Source: Veillonella tobetsuensis
Lineage (GTDB): Bacteria > Bacillota > Negativicutes > Veillonellales > Veillonellaceae
Direction: 5' to 3'
Assembly: GCF_001078375.1 (NCBI RefSeq)
Contig: NZ_BBXI01000013.1
Coordinates: 1 to 64,000 of the forward strand
DNA length: 64,000 bases
Position numbers and translations under genes: made by a program. The notes beneath the pieces were generated by a model. That model did no database searches. It was not told where the DNA came from and saw only the letters and a list, made by a program, of their open reading frames with translations. Shown here in pieces: positions 32,001 through 40,142 of the stretch (position 1 is the stretch's first letter; each line of letters begins with the position of its first letter).

Positions 32001-32231
32001 AAAGTCTAAATCCTGAACCCCAACAATTTGTGTTTCAATAACACTAGCCACAGTATCATTTACGACTTGAGCAGTAGCACCTGTGTACGCAGTGCTAACT
32101 TGTACTGATGGCGGAGAAATTTGTGGATATCGAGCTATCGGAAGGTTAACCATTGAAATAAGGCCAGCCAAAGTAATCATGATGGCTATAACAATGGCAA
32201 AGATAGGTCGATTAATGAAAAATTTCGACAC
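29022..32231 (-). CDS. RND efflux transporter, HAE1 family inner-membrane permease
   Basis: The 1069-residue length and repeat layout match AcrB-type proton-driven drug exporters: an N-terminal FFINRPIFAIVIAI helix, two large periplasmic loops, and the proton-relay aspartates in TM4 (GLVVDDAIVVVEAVE). It begins with GTG with GGAGG six bases before it. It follows its adaptor by 10 bases. No outer-membrane channel gene (tolC/oprM type) is in the window, so the third component must be elsewhere. Presence of the pump implies a two-membrane envelope. Confidence 0.95.
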   Translation of the reverse strand: MSKFFINRPIFAIVIAIMITLAGLISMVNLPIARYPQISPPSVQVSTAYTGATAQVVNDTVASVIETQIVGVQDLDFMTSTSSSNGTYSLSLQFNQGSDADMDTVNTQNRVQAALAQLPSEVQQVGVTTTKSSGDMAYIFSLNSPNGTFDSTFLKNYGTNYLMDAIKGVKGVGSVQEFGSDYAMRIWLDPSKMQKLGVTLSEVTAAIKSQNVQAAAGTVGKNPTNGEQAFQYPIKIDGRLVTEQQFGNIVIKNSNGTVLHLKDIARIDVGAKGYDFTPKASYRDNNAPSGEILFVEHRPTAGFAVSLQNDANALETIANVQKILAEQSKSFPQDLEYHEVVDNTKFVRASINEVEHTFFEALVLVLIVVYVFLQSWRSTLIPMIAVPVSLLGTFGAFILLDFSINTLTLFAMVLAIGLVVDDAIVVVEAVEYELKYNGLSPKEAAIKAMENVQGPVIGIAFVLSAVFIPVAFMGGMTGILYKQFALTIAVSVAISAIVALVLTPALCATMLKPHVQKEREDFVHRQLNKFNHGLERFSDWYGKVLARLSHRLSLTILTLLVFAAGTGIVFHFLPTSFVPAEDSGYFLIAVNEPPGATSARTVETLDKIKDFLEQTPGIKDNVEQVFTVSGFDLLGGGQKSSAGASFAVLKDWDQRKSSDQSVNAMVGAVFGFAAKNVPEASVVALNPPSIPGLGNTGGFTMYIINKSGDSAEVMAERAQAFIAEARTNPAIRTVYTTFDTATPSLQFQINREKAAKDGVALPDIFTALQGFYGSIQVNDYTSYGKNYKVIVQADDAFRQNADNLNMLAVRNSKGQMVSVANYITKEKTGTPSSITRFDNAMAVQIGGSAANGYSSGDAIQALKDAAAKTLPQGYTYDWGGQTREELKAGSQTLLILGLGLTFVFLILAALYESWKVPFAVLFSVPSGMIGAALVPFLLNFTGRFQLANDIYMQIGLLTLVGLAAKNAILIIEYAKIRVDERGMDIVDAAIEAAKIRLRPILMTSFAFIFGVLPLAISTGAGSGARTSMGITVVAGMTTATFFGIFIIPMLFIIIEKLGPGFFTKGKKNH

Positions 32232-32241
32232 GTCTTACCTC

Positions 32242-33375
32242 CTATTGTTTAGCTGTTTCAATTTGAGATTTACTTAATTCTGTAGCCTGTACCTTTGCAC
32301 CATTTTTAACCTTAGTCAAACCATCTACAACGATTTGATCGCCATCAGCAAGACCAGATTTAACAATTGTGAAAGCCCCAGTCGTACCACCAAGTTCAAC
32401 AGCCTTTTGAGATACTGTACCGTCTTGACCAATTACGTAAACAAAGTTTTTATCCATAATTTGTAAGATTGATTTTGTTGGTATTAAAATTGCATTTGAT
32501 AGTTTTTCACCAGGAGAAACAATAGTAGCAAACATATTTGGTAATAATAGATGATCTGGATTAGGGAAGGAAGCTTTCAATACGAGTTTACCAGTAGAAC
32601 TATCTAATGATCTTGCAGCTTGTACAACAGCACCTACACCACTTTTATATTCCTCACCATTAGCAAGGAGTAGTTTTAGGTTAGTACCACTACTTTCATC
32701 ACCAGAACGAGTATTCATGAAGTCTAAGTACTCTTGTTCTGTCATGCTGAATTCAACAAAAATAGGATCGATAGAATCTATAGTCACCAATGTAGTGGAC
32801 CCAGCATTAACAAATGTACCTAAATCGACATCATCCATGCGTAATGTACCAGAGTATGGAGCATAGATGATAGTATCACCCAAGTTATCTTGTGCAATTT
32901 TCAATGCTGCTTGTTGCGCTTCATATGCTGCCTTAGCTTGCTCAGTCGCTGAGCGTTGTGTATCAACACGTTGACGCGCAATCGCATCTTGATTTGCCAA
33001 TACTTCATAACGATTCAAATCTAGCTCAGCATTTTGATAATTTGCATTTGCTTGTGCCACATTTGCTTCTGCTGTTGCTACACTAGACTCATATTGACGA
33101 GAATCAATTCTAAATAGCGGTTGTCCCGCTACAACTTGGTCCCCACCCTTAACAAATTTTTCAACAACATAACCAGTTACACGGGCATGAACAGCTACAG
33201 AGTTCTCTGCTACAACTGTACCTGTAAATGTTTGGTCCACTTGTGCATTTTGCGAAACCACTTTATAAGAGTTTACGGCAACATCTGATGCTTGCTGTTG
33301 TTGACTACCACAGCCTGCTACCAGTAATGCGGATACCGCCAATACTGCTAACATGCGTGAATAACGAGACTTCAT
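32242..33375 (-). CDS. RND efflux periplasmic adaptor lipoprotein (MFP family)
   Basis: A signal peptide ends in the lipobox LVAGC (cysteine near residue 22), so the mature protein is lipid-anchored in the periplasm. The order biotinyl-lipoyl half, alpha-hairpin (VAQANANYQNAELDLNRYEVLANQDAIARQRVD is its core), second lipoyl half and beta-barrel fits AcrA/MexA. It bridges the permease encoded downstream and an outer-membrane channel. AAAGGAG precedes the ATG. No local regulator gene is present. Confidence 0.94.
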   Translation of the reverse strand: MKSRYSRMLAVLAVSALLVAGCGSQQQQASDVAVNSYKVVSQNAQVDQTFTGTVVAENSVAVHARVTGYVVEKFVKGGDQVVAGQPLFRIDSRQYESSVATAEANVAQANANYQNAELDLNRYEVLANQDAIARQRVDTQRSATEQAKAAYEAQQAALKIAQDNLGDTIIYAPYSGTLRMDDVDLGTFVNAGSTTLVTIDSIDPIFVEFSMTEQEYLDFMNTRSGDESSGTNLKLLLANGEEYKSGVGAVVQAARSLDSSTGKLVLKASFPNPDHLLLPNMFATIVSPGEKLSNAILIPTKSILQIMDKNFVYVIGQDGTVSQKAVELGGTTGAFTIVKSGLADGDQIVVDGLTKVKNGAKVQATELSKSQIETAKQ

Positions 33376-33551
33376 TACATGTTCTCCTTTTCATAACACA
33401 AAATCTATAATATCCAAATTCATAAATATCTCAATTTATTGTACTTGATTCCAAGTCGATAGTCAAGATTTCTATATACTATAAACCTTGATAAAACCTA
33501 GATTTCATCTATGTTTTTACTCGTTTAATTGTGTGCAATTTCACTCTATAG

Positions 33552-33571
33552 ATTCTTACATAAGTAAGAAT
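33552..33571. promoter_or_regulatory. Perfect palindrome upstream of the efflux operon
   Basis: ATTCTTAC-ATAA-GTAAGAAT has 8-bp arms. It lies between the efflux operon start and the tmRNA terminator and has no T-run, so it looks more like a dimeric repressor operator than a terminator. It is about 180 bases upstream of the adaptor ATG. The rest of 33376-33590 holds only weak promoter-like sequence. Confidence 0.35.
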
Positions 33572-33590
33572 TTGTGAACAAAACAAAAAA

Positions 33591-33636
33591 ATACCGAGAA
33601 TATGAATCAATTAATATGATACATATTCGTCGGTAT
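33591..33636 (-). terminator. Terminator of tmRNA
   Basis: A hairpin with arms around ataccga and tcggtat, extended by gaatatg/catattc with one bulge, is followed on the minus strand by seven T. It begins about 15 bases after the tmRNA CCA end. Confidence 0.8.
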
Positions 33637-33650
33637 ATACACATCTGATA

Positions 33651-33992
33651 TGGTGGAGATGAGGAGAGTCGAACTCCTGTCCAAAAGCGTTGCCATATAG
33701 ACTTCTCCGAGCGCAGTCTATGATTTACATCTCAAGTACCTTTCGCACACAGACAAACTAGAGTACTCCAGTTCATGTTGTCTCGCCTAATTCATATGAA
33801 CGACTAAATTAAGCCAGCCTACGGTTTGACGTCCATTCACACTTGGTAGGCACAAGTATGAAGGACGTAGCTTATGCAGCTAATGCAAAATTTTCTTCTG
33901 CGTTTAAATGTTTTCCCACCGTTTAACGGCCCAATGGAACGCCGACTCGCTATCTATACCACACTCGCCCCTGTCGAAACCTTTACATCCCC
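33651..33992 (-). ncRNA. ssrA: Transfer-messenger RNA (tmRNA)
   Basis: tmRNA rescues stalled ribosomes with SmpB. The 5' end GGGGATG pairs with CATCTCC just before ACCA at the 3' end to give the acceptor stem, and the T-arm GTTCGACTC is present. The tag frame at 33901-33875 encodes AEENFALAA and stops at TAA (33874-33872). Pseudoknot-like GC-rich segments flank the tag region. SmpB and RNase R are encoded 3-6 kb upstream on the same strand. Confidence 0.96.
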
Positions 33993-34046
33993 ATGGGTTT
34001 GTTGGTCTAATTATCATACCCCTATTACATCTTCATGTCAACCCTA

Positions 34047-35207
34047 TCATATATTCATATCAACTAGTAAATCCCTAAGAGTATTGGCTACATAATCAAG
34101 TTGCTCTTGACTATGAGCGGCTGTGACGGTCATGCGGAGTCTACTTTCACCAACGGGAACAGTCGGTGGACGTATAGCGGTAATAATGATACCTCGTAAC
34201 TCTAATTCATATGCTAGTGATAAAGCCCTCTCATTATCCCCCACAATAATTGGAAATATTGGGGTTTCATCATCACATTCAATTCCCATTGACTGTAATT
34301 TATTGGCCATATATGCGGTGTTTTCATTTAATTGTTCCACTACTAGTGGTTCATTTTTAACAATAGTAAGTGCTTCTAAGGCGGCTCCGATATCAGCAGG
34401 TGATAATGCTGTAGAGAATATAAAGCTTCGACTGTAATTAACTAGATATTCAATTAATTCCTTGCGCCCCGCAACATAACCACCAACAGAACCTAACGCC
34501 TTACTCAATGTACCAAGTTGTACATCTACATCGGTAAGTCCAAAATGATGTGCTGTACCTCTGCCATTGCCTAATACACCTGTAGAATGAGCATCATCAA
34601 CCATAAGTAGAGCATTGTATTCTTTTCCTAACTCATATAGTTTATCCAATGGTGCAATATCTCCATCCATACTAAATACACCGTCGGTAATAATCATTTT
34701 ATGAGAGGATTTATAATTCTTAAGAATATGCTCTGCATGCTCTATATCTTTGTGATTATACCGTTCAATACGAGCCCCACTAAGGCGACACCCATCAATG
34801 ATACTGGCATGGTTCAATTCATCGCTAATGATGATGCTATTTTTATTCATCAGCGCCGTAATCGTCCCTACATTAGCCATATAACCAGTGTTAAATACAA
34901 GTGCTTGCTCTGTATGTTTAAAATCTGCAATACCTAGTTCCAGTTCGTTAAACAAAGGGAATGTACCAGATGTAAGTCGGGCTCCACCAGAACCAGTTCC
35001 ATATTGTTCAACCGCATATTTAGCGGCTTGTTGAACACGCAAATCATGGGTAAGACCTAAATAATTATTAGACGCCATCATAATAAATTCTTGATTATTA
35101 CGTTTAACGCGTACAGCATCTATCGGCTCATAGACCTTAATACTTCTTTTATTCTGTTCTTTTTCTTTCGCTTCTAACTGGGCCCTAAAGTTTTGATAAT
35201 AATCCAC
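34047..35207 (-). CDS. bioF: 8-amino-7-oxononanoate synthase (BioF)
   Basis: BioF is a PLP enzyme of the alpha-oxoamine synthase family that condenses pimeloyl-CoA with alanine. Signatures are NNYLGL, GTGSGGARLTSGT, DELNHASIIDG, DDAHSTGVLG and TLSKALGSVGGY, which holds the PLP lysine. The start is GTG at 35207, one base after the bioW stop. Pairing with bioW supports BioF over the related glycine C-acetyltransferase (Kbl). Confidence 0.9.
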   Translation of the reverse strand: MDYYQNFRAQLEAKEKEQNKRSIKVYEPIDAVRVKRNNQEFIMMASNNYLGLTHDLRVQQAAKYAVEQYGTGSGGARLTSGTFPLFNELELGIADFKHTEQALVFNTGYMANVGTITALMNKNSIIISDELNHASIIDGCRLSGARIERYNHKDIEHAEHILKNYKSSHKMIITDGVFSMDGDIAPLDKLYELGKEYNALLMVDDAHSTGVLGNGRGTAHHFGLTDVDVQLGTLSKALGSVGGYVAGRKELIEYLVNYSRSFIFSTALSPADIGAALEALTIVKNEPLVVEQLNENTAYMANKLQSMGIECDDETPIFPIIVGDNERALSLAYELELRGIIITAIRPPTVPVGESRLRMTVTAAHSQEQLDYVANTLRDLLVDMNI

Positions 35208-35208
35208 G

Positions 35209-35937
35209 TTACCACCGTACCAATACTGTTATATTCTCTAAATAATCAACAATTTCATGAATAGGCCTGTTTATATCAACAAAAAATACACGACCTCCAA
35301 TAGGGTTCCCCATATCCTTCATATTAGGAATGCGATGATATACACCATTACAAGCTACATATCCTACTGTATAATCTGGATCGTCGGACCAACAAAGCTC
35401 GCCCACAATCCCTGGACAAGATTGTACCTTAGTGGCCAGTACGAGAGCTTCACGCATATGTACATTCATAGGTCTTATTTCAGTGCCACATGCATCCATA
35501 TGACTTACGCGAACACCGCGCATATTGTCTTGGTCTAACCGCACACCTGTATTAGCATCCAGCAAAATAGCGCCACGCATATTACCTGGTAATTGTCCAA
35601 GTTCCGTGAAAGCCTGTTCTACGGCCTTATTAGTCACAACAGACTGTAATAACTCTTTTGCTAATTCATGCGATTCTTTTACAGACTCAGTCTGATGTTC
35701 ATCAATAGCGATACAATCAACGTAAGCAATATCTTCATCGTGAACCGCATCTATACGAATATTTATAAAATCTGACTTGCCTTTACTATGCTGCAATGCA
35801 CGATGAATTAAAGAGGCCGCTACAGATTCTAAATCACTTTCTTCTACTATGCGTTCAGCACCTGATATATGGCGGCCTCCTTCTTCATGCGGACCACCTT
35901 CTGCACCACGCATACGAATACTGTATAACCCCATCAT
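35209..35937 (-). CDS. bioW: 6-carboxyhexanoate-CoA ligase (BioW)
   Basis: BioW activates pimelate to pimeloyl-CoA. The N-terminal YSIRMRGAEGGPHEEGGRHISGAE is the family signature and the 242-residue length is normal. It overlaps the upstream membrane gene by 4 bases and is followed directly by bioF, so free pimelate is the likely biotin precursor. bioA, bioD and bioB are not in the window. Confidence 0.95.
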   Translation of the reverse strand: MMGLYSIRMRGAEGGPHEEGGRHISGAERIVEESDLESVAASLIHRALQHSKGKSDFINIRIDAVHDEDIAYVDCIAIDEHQTESVKESHELAKELLQSVVTNKAVEQAFTELGQLPGNMRGAILLDANTGVRLDQDNMRGVRVSHMDACGTEIRPMNVHMREALVLATKVQSCPGIVGELCWSDDPDYTVGYVACNGVYHRIPNMKDMGNPIGGRVFFVDINRPIHEIVDYLENITVLVRW

Positions 35938-36428
35938 CGCACGACCTTTCGTGGTGCACTATATATAGCCATTGACACAACCTTTTTAAATACGGCCGTC
36001 ATGATAGGTGCCATGATAGCAGTAAAAATCATACCAGGTACAGCAAGCATAACCATGGCAAGAGCTCCTTTACCAACATAGACGGATAGAGTTAATCGAG
36101 CTACCGTCGAAGCAATAGGACCACTTAAAATAACGCCAAGCATATGATTTTTGCAAATCCACAATAAGAAACCCACAACTAATCTAAATTGCATAGCAAT
36201 AGCAACACTTAGAAAATTTTGTGTCCCCAATGCTAATCCGATAAGGCTGGATAAACAACCGCTGATGATGTACTTTTTAAACCCAAATGCCGCACAAATA
36301 GCAACAGCTAAAGGTGCCGATAGCTGGAACTCAATGCCAGGCACAAGATTAGGAATTTTGATAGCACCCAAAATTGTTATCATCGCTGTTAGAATACCGA
36401 TTTCTGTGATTTGCCGAATTTGACTCAT
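35934..36428 (-). CDS. Small membrane protein, probable ECF-type substrate-binding (S) component
   Basis: The 164 residues form about five to six hydrophobic helices. Features such as IPNLVPGIEFQLSAPLAVAICAAFGFKKYIISG resemble S components of ECF vitamin transporters. It is the first gene of the operon with bioW and bioF, so biotin, pimelate or another biotin precursor is a reasonable substrate. It is not obviously BioY itself. No ECF A/A'/T genes are in the window. Confidence 0.6.
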   Translation of the reverse strand: MSQIRQITEIGILTAMITILGAIKIPNLVPGIEFQLSAPLAVAICAAFGFKKYIISGCLSSLIGLALGTQNFLSVAIAMQFRLVVGFLLWICKNHMLGVILSGPIASTVARLTLSVYVGKGALAMVMLAVPGMIFTAIMAPIMTAVFKKVVSMAIYSAPRKVVR

Positions 36429-36557
36429 TTGCTACACCTCATCATACACATGCATTGTTAACTATAAAAACTATATATTTGTTTACATTATATGAAATTA
36501 TGTGACATTTATCAACCTTCATTTAAATCAATAAGTTTACAATAACCATAAAAAACA

Positions 36558-36575
36558 GGGACTGAAAACAGTCCC
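36558..36575 (-). terminator. Terminator after the small glucosaminidase
   Basis: A 7-bp GC-rich stem gggactg/cagtccc with loop aaaa is followed on the minus strand by TGTTTTTT, 10 bases after the stop codon. Confidence 0.8.
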
Positions 36576-36584
36576 ATAAAATAG

Positions 36585-36965
36585 TTAAAAATTGATTGTA
36601 TTAAAAACCTGTAATACAGATCCATAATAGGAATTAAAATCTGCTGTAAAATATCCGCCATTGTACAATGCATTGATATACGAATACAGAGATGTAGCAT
36701 TCGTCATGCCATCCTCTCTATAATAGGTTAGATAATTACCAAAATAATTGGCAAAATCAACAAAATCAGTAAAATGTCTCCAACTACCATCTGATGCTGT
36801 AACACCGCCTAAATTATGGTGAGTGGCTTGTAGTTGAGATGTAAATCCACCAGTTTCAATATACCATTGAGTATATATAAATTTAGGATCTACATGCACT
36901 CCGTTTTCAGCTGCTTTTTGAGCTGATATTTTTGCCAAACTATAAAAGTATTGATTAACTTCCAC
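36585..36965 (-). CDS. Small stand-alone glucosaminidase-domain protein (GH73-like)
   Basis: The 126 residues consist almost entirely of one glucosaminidase (FlgJ/LytG-like) domain. QWYIETGGF carries the probable catalytic glutamate, followed by ATHHNLGGVTA and HFTDFVDFANYFGNYL. No signal peptide is seen, so it either acts in the cytoplasm, is exported by a holin-like route, or is a phage or endolysin leftover. The start is a GTG at 36965 with GGAGG seven bases upstream. It lies just after smpB in the transcription direction. Confidence 0.7.
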   Translation of the reverse strand: MEVNQYFYSLAKISAQKAAENGVHVDPKFIYTQWYIETGGFTSQLQATHHNLGGVTASDGSWRHFTDFVDFANYFGNYLTYYREDGMTNATSLYSYINALYNGGYFTADFNSYYGSVLQVFNTINF

Positions 36966-36986
36966 TAAACATCCTCCTATTATATA

Positions 36987-37457
36987 TCAGTATTTTTGTT
37001 GTTCTTTCAAACGTTTAGCAATATCTCGTTTTGCATCTCGTTCCGCCATATCTTGGCGTTTATCGTATAACTTTTTACCTGTCACAAGGCCTACGGTTAC
37101 CTTTACATATCCACGACTAAAATGAAAGTTCAAAGGAATTAGAGAGAATCCCTTTTCTTTCACTTGTTGGAATAATTTTTTAATTTCTGCTTTATGCATT
37201 AATAGCTTACGAGTTCGTTCAGGTTCGTGATTGAAGCGATTCCCTTGCTCATATGGGCTGATATGAACCCCATAGAGAAGCATTTCCCCCTTATCAATAC
37301 GAATAAAGCTATCTTTAAGGTTCAATTTACCTTGTCGAATCGATTTGATTTCTGTTCCTGTCAATGCGATACCAGCCTCATAGGTTTCATGAATATTAAA
37401 ATCATGACGTGCCTTGCGGTTATCAGCAATTAATGATGGAGCATCTTTCTTTGCCAT
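36987..37457 (-). CDS. smpB: SsrA-binding protein SmpB
   Basis: SmpB delivers tmRNA to the ribosome. The family motifs NRKARHDFNIHETYEAGIAL, GTEIKSIRQGKLNLKDS and the basic C-terminal tail (YDKRQDMAERDAKRDIAKRL) are intact. The ATG at 37457 has GAGG six bases before it; the in-frame GTG two codons earlier overlaps that site. It follows rnr by about 30 bases. Confidence 0.97.
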   Translation of the reverse strand: MAKKDAPSLIADNRKARHDFNIHETYEAGIALTGTEIKSIRQGKLNLKDSFIRIDKGEMLLYGVHISPYEQGNRFNHEPERTRKLLMHKAEIKKLFQQVKEKGFSLIPLNFHFSRGYVKVTVGLVTGKKLYDKRQDMAERDAKRDIAKRLKEQQKY

Positions 37458-37488
37458 AGTCACCTCACAATACTTTTAACATATATTC

Positions 37489-39819
37489 TTATCGTTTACG
37501 TTTTTTTACTTTCTTCTTAGAATCTTTACGACCCTTTTTAGATTTTTTCGGACCAGATGTGTTAGAACGTTTATCTCTAGTTTTTGAAGATTTACTTTGG
37601 CCCTTGCCTCTTCGTTTTAATTGCTTTGAAATACCAGAACGCCCAAATGGTTTCTTTTCCCTAGCACCTACATAGCCTTCAGAATTTTTCATTATTTCCT
37701 GAATTCTCATGAGATTGTCTACTTCGCCTAGAACAAAGTCGATTTGACGCTTTTCTACATCGGCTTTCACCAGTGTAACCGTTACGGTATCACCCAAATG
37801 ATAGATTTGACCAGTACGTTTACCGACGAGCAAGAAATGCTCTTCATCGTAAAAATAGTAATCATCAGTCATCATGTTCATATGGACAAGTCCATCTATA
37901 CCATTATCTAGTTCTACGAACATTCCAAAGGACGTAATGCTAGAAATCTTGCCTTCAAATACTTCGCCAATAAATGGAACCATGTATTGGGTTTTCTTTA
38001 AATCGACTGTGTCGCGCTCAGCAGCTACAGCCACTTGTTCACGTTCTGAAGAATGCACAGCAGCACGTTCTAAAAATTCTGTTTTAGTATCGCGGTTTGC
38101 ATATCCATCAGGCCATCCCATATCAGCTTTTAATAAGCGATGTACCATGAGATCTGGATATCTTCTAATAGGCGATGTAAAGTGTGTGTAGCATTTCGAA
38201 GCCAACCCAAAATGACCTGCATTATCTATGCTATATTTAGCTTGTTGCATGGAACGCAATGTCATGATTTGTGCTACTTGTTCAACATCAGTTCCCTTAA
38301 CAGCATCGAGAATTTGTTGGAACACACGAGGTTCCAATTCATCGAGTCGCAATCGAATATCTTGACCTAAATAATTGAGTACCTTTTGATACATACTCAT
38401 CTTTTCTTCGCTCGGTGTTTCATGGATACGATATACACTCGTACGGTTTGTATTCTTTAGATGAGTAGCTACCGTTTCATTAGCTATAAGCATACATTCT
38501 TCAATAAGTCGTTCTGCTAATGTCCGGTCGCGACGTACAATGCGCAATGGTGTGCCTTCTGTATCTAAAAGCACCTTATATTCAGGGAAATCAAAATCCA
38601 GTGCACCACGACGACGGCGCATATCATTTAAAGTTTTTGCGATGTCGGATAAATTGTGAATCATCGGCATAAGAGGTGCCAAGTCATCAGGAATAATATC
38701 TTCGGTTAATGCTTTATAAATCTCTTTATAACTGCAACGGCGATTCACATGGATGATAGATGGTTGAATCCGATAATTAACAACCTTACCATTTGTATCA
38801 ATTTCCATCATACAGGTCATGGCATACCGATCTTCGCCAGCGTTTAAGCTACAGATACCATTGGATAGTACCTCTGGTAACATGGGGATAACTCTGTCTA
38901 CTAGATAGACAGATGTACCGCGTTTATAGGCCTCTCTATCGATAGCCTTTTGTGACACTACATAATGGCTTACATCGGCAATATGTACACCTAGTTCATA
39001 GTTACCATTATCGAGTTTACGACCACTTACGGCATCATCAAGGTCCTTTGCATCTTCTCCATCGATGGTAACCATTGGCACGTCGCGTAAATCCCAACGT
39101 TTAGGATCATCTGTAATGGTTGTGTTGATATGTTGACTCGCTTTCACAACCTCGTCTGGAAAAGAAAATGGCAAACTATAGTTAGCCATAATACAGTTAA
39201 TATCAAGGCCTACGTCACCTTTATAGCCCAATACTTCTGTAATGGCACCTTCTGGTTTCTTATCGCCTTCTGGCCATTTGATAATTTTTACAAGCACCTT
39301 AGCACCACTACGAGCATCTAAGGTATTATGTAAGTCAACGTAAATATCTGTTCCTAAACGTTCATCATCAGGTATAACAAACCCAAAAGACTGTTGTCTA
39401 TCATAGGTGCCTACAACGGTTTCATTAGCTCGTTCTATGACTTCAGTCACTACGCCTTCACGTTTATGGTGTGAATCACTAGATGCAACAATGCGTACCC
39501 TAACCTTATCATTGTGCATAGCAGTTCCCTTATTTTGTTCAGCTATATATACATCTTCTTCATTAGGTGCCGTTATAACAAAGCCAAAAGATTTTCTATA
39601 CCCCTTGTAAATGCCTTCAATGATTTCTGTATCGTTATTAAACGCATACACATCTCTACGGATAAAGCTTAGACGGCCTTCTTTTAATAGCGCTTTAGCC
39701 GCATCCATAAAGGCATCAAATTCACGACCGCCCTTAATATGACAATCCATAGCCGCATCCTCTATATGATATGTATGGGGATAAATAGATTTATAAAAAG
39801 CTAACACCTTTTCCTTCAT
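37489..39819 (-). CDS. rnr: Ribonuclease R
   Basis: RNase R is a 3'-5' exoribonuclease that degrades structured RNA and tmRNA-bound non-stop mRNAs. The domains are an N-terminal winged helix, two cold-shock domains, the RNB catalytic domain (DAKDLDDAVSG), an S1 domain (GMFVELDNGIDGLVHMN) and a strongly Lys/Arg-rich tail (about residues 725-776). AAAGGAGG precedes the ATG. The order secG-rnr-smpB is conserved in Firmicutes. Confidence 0.96.
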   Translation of the reverse strand: MKEKVLAFYKSIYPHTYHIEDAAMDCHIKGGREFDAFMDAAKALLKEGRLSFIRRDVYAFNNDTEIIEGIYKGYRKSFGFVITAPNEEDVYIAEQNKGTAMHNDKVRVRIVASSDSHHKREGVVTEVIERANETVVGTYDRQQSFGFVIPDDERLGTDIYVDLHNTLDARSGAKVLVKIIKWPEGDKKPEGAITEVLGYKGDVGLDINCIMANYSLPFSFPDEVVKASQHINTTITDDPKRWDLRDVPMVTIDGEDAKDLDDAVSGRKLDNGNYELGVHIADVSHYVVSQKAIDREAYKRGTSVYLVDRVIPMLPEVLSNGICSLNAGEDRYAMTCMMEIDTNGKVVNYRIQPSIIHVNRRCSYKEIYKALTEDIIPDDLAPLMPMIHNLSDIAKTLNDMRRRRGALDFDFPEYKVLLDTEGTPLRIVRRDRTLAERLIEECMLIANETVATHLKNTNRTSVYRIHETPSEEKMSMYQKVLNYLGQDIRLRLDELEPRVFQQILDAVKGTDVEQVAQIMTLRSMQQAKYSIDNAGHFGLASKCYTHFTSPIRRYPDLMVHRLLKADMGWPDGYANRDTKTEFLERAAVHSSEREQVAVAAERDTVDLKKTQYMVPFIGEVFEGKISSITSFGMFVELDNGIDGLVHMNMMTDDYYFYDEEHFLLVGKRTGQIYHLGDTVTVTLVKADVEKRQIDFVLGEVDNLMRIQEIMKNSEGYVGAREKKPFGRSGISKQLKRRGKGQSKSSKTRDKRSNTSGPKKSKKGRKDSKKKVKKRKR

Positions 39820-39871
39820 ACAAACACCTCCTTTATATATTATTTCGTATAAATTTCATACTAAAAAAAGA

Positions 39872-39892
39872 AAAGCCTGCTAGGCAGGCTTT
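39872..39892 (-). terminator. Terminator after secG
   Basis: The stem aaagcctgc/gcaggcttt with a 3-base loop lies 5 bases after the secG stop and is followed on the minus strand by TTCTTTTTTTAG. rnr is therefore probably transcribed from its own promoter or by read-through. Confidence 0.82.
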
Positions 39893-39896
39893 CAAA

Positions 39897-40142
39897 TTAG
39901 TATTGGTTAATCATTGCCCCTAGAACTAAGCTCAACACAGCAAAGATAATACCTAAAAAGATTGTGCAACGAGCTAAAAACCCGTCTAAACCACGTGCTT
40001 TACCGCCGAATGAAGAATCAGCCGTACCAGATACAGCACCACCCATACCAGAACTTTTACTGGATTGAGCAATAACAACCACAATCAATAATACAGACAC
40101 AATGATTTCTAAAACCATTAAAAAATTTGTCACAATAGTCAT
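39897..40142 (-). CDS. secG: Preprotein translocase subunit SecG
   Basis: SecG is the small accessory subunit of the SecYEG channel. Two hydrophobic helices (residues about 5-25 and 58-77) flank the conserved AQSSKSSGMGGAVSG loop. It overlaps the sigma factor gene by 4 bases. Confidence 0.94.
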   Translation of the reverse strand: MTIVTNFLMVLEIIVSVLLIVVVIAQSSKSSGMGGAVSGTADSSFGGKARGLDGFLARCTIFLGIIFAVLSLVLGAMINQY

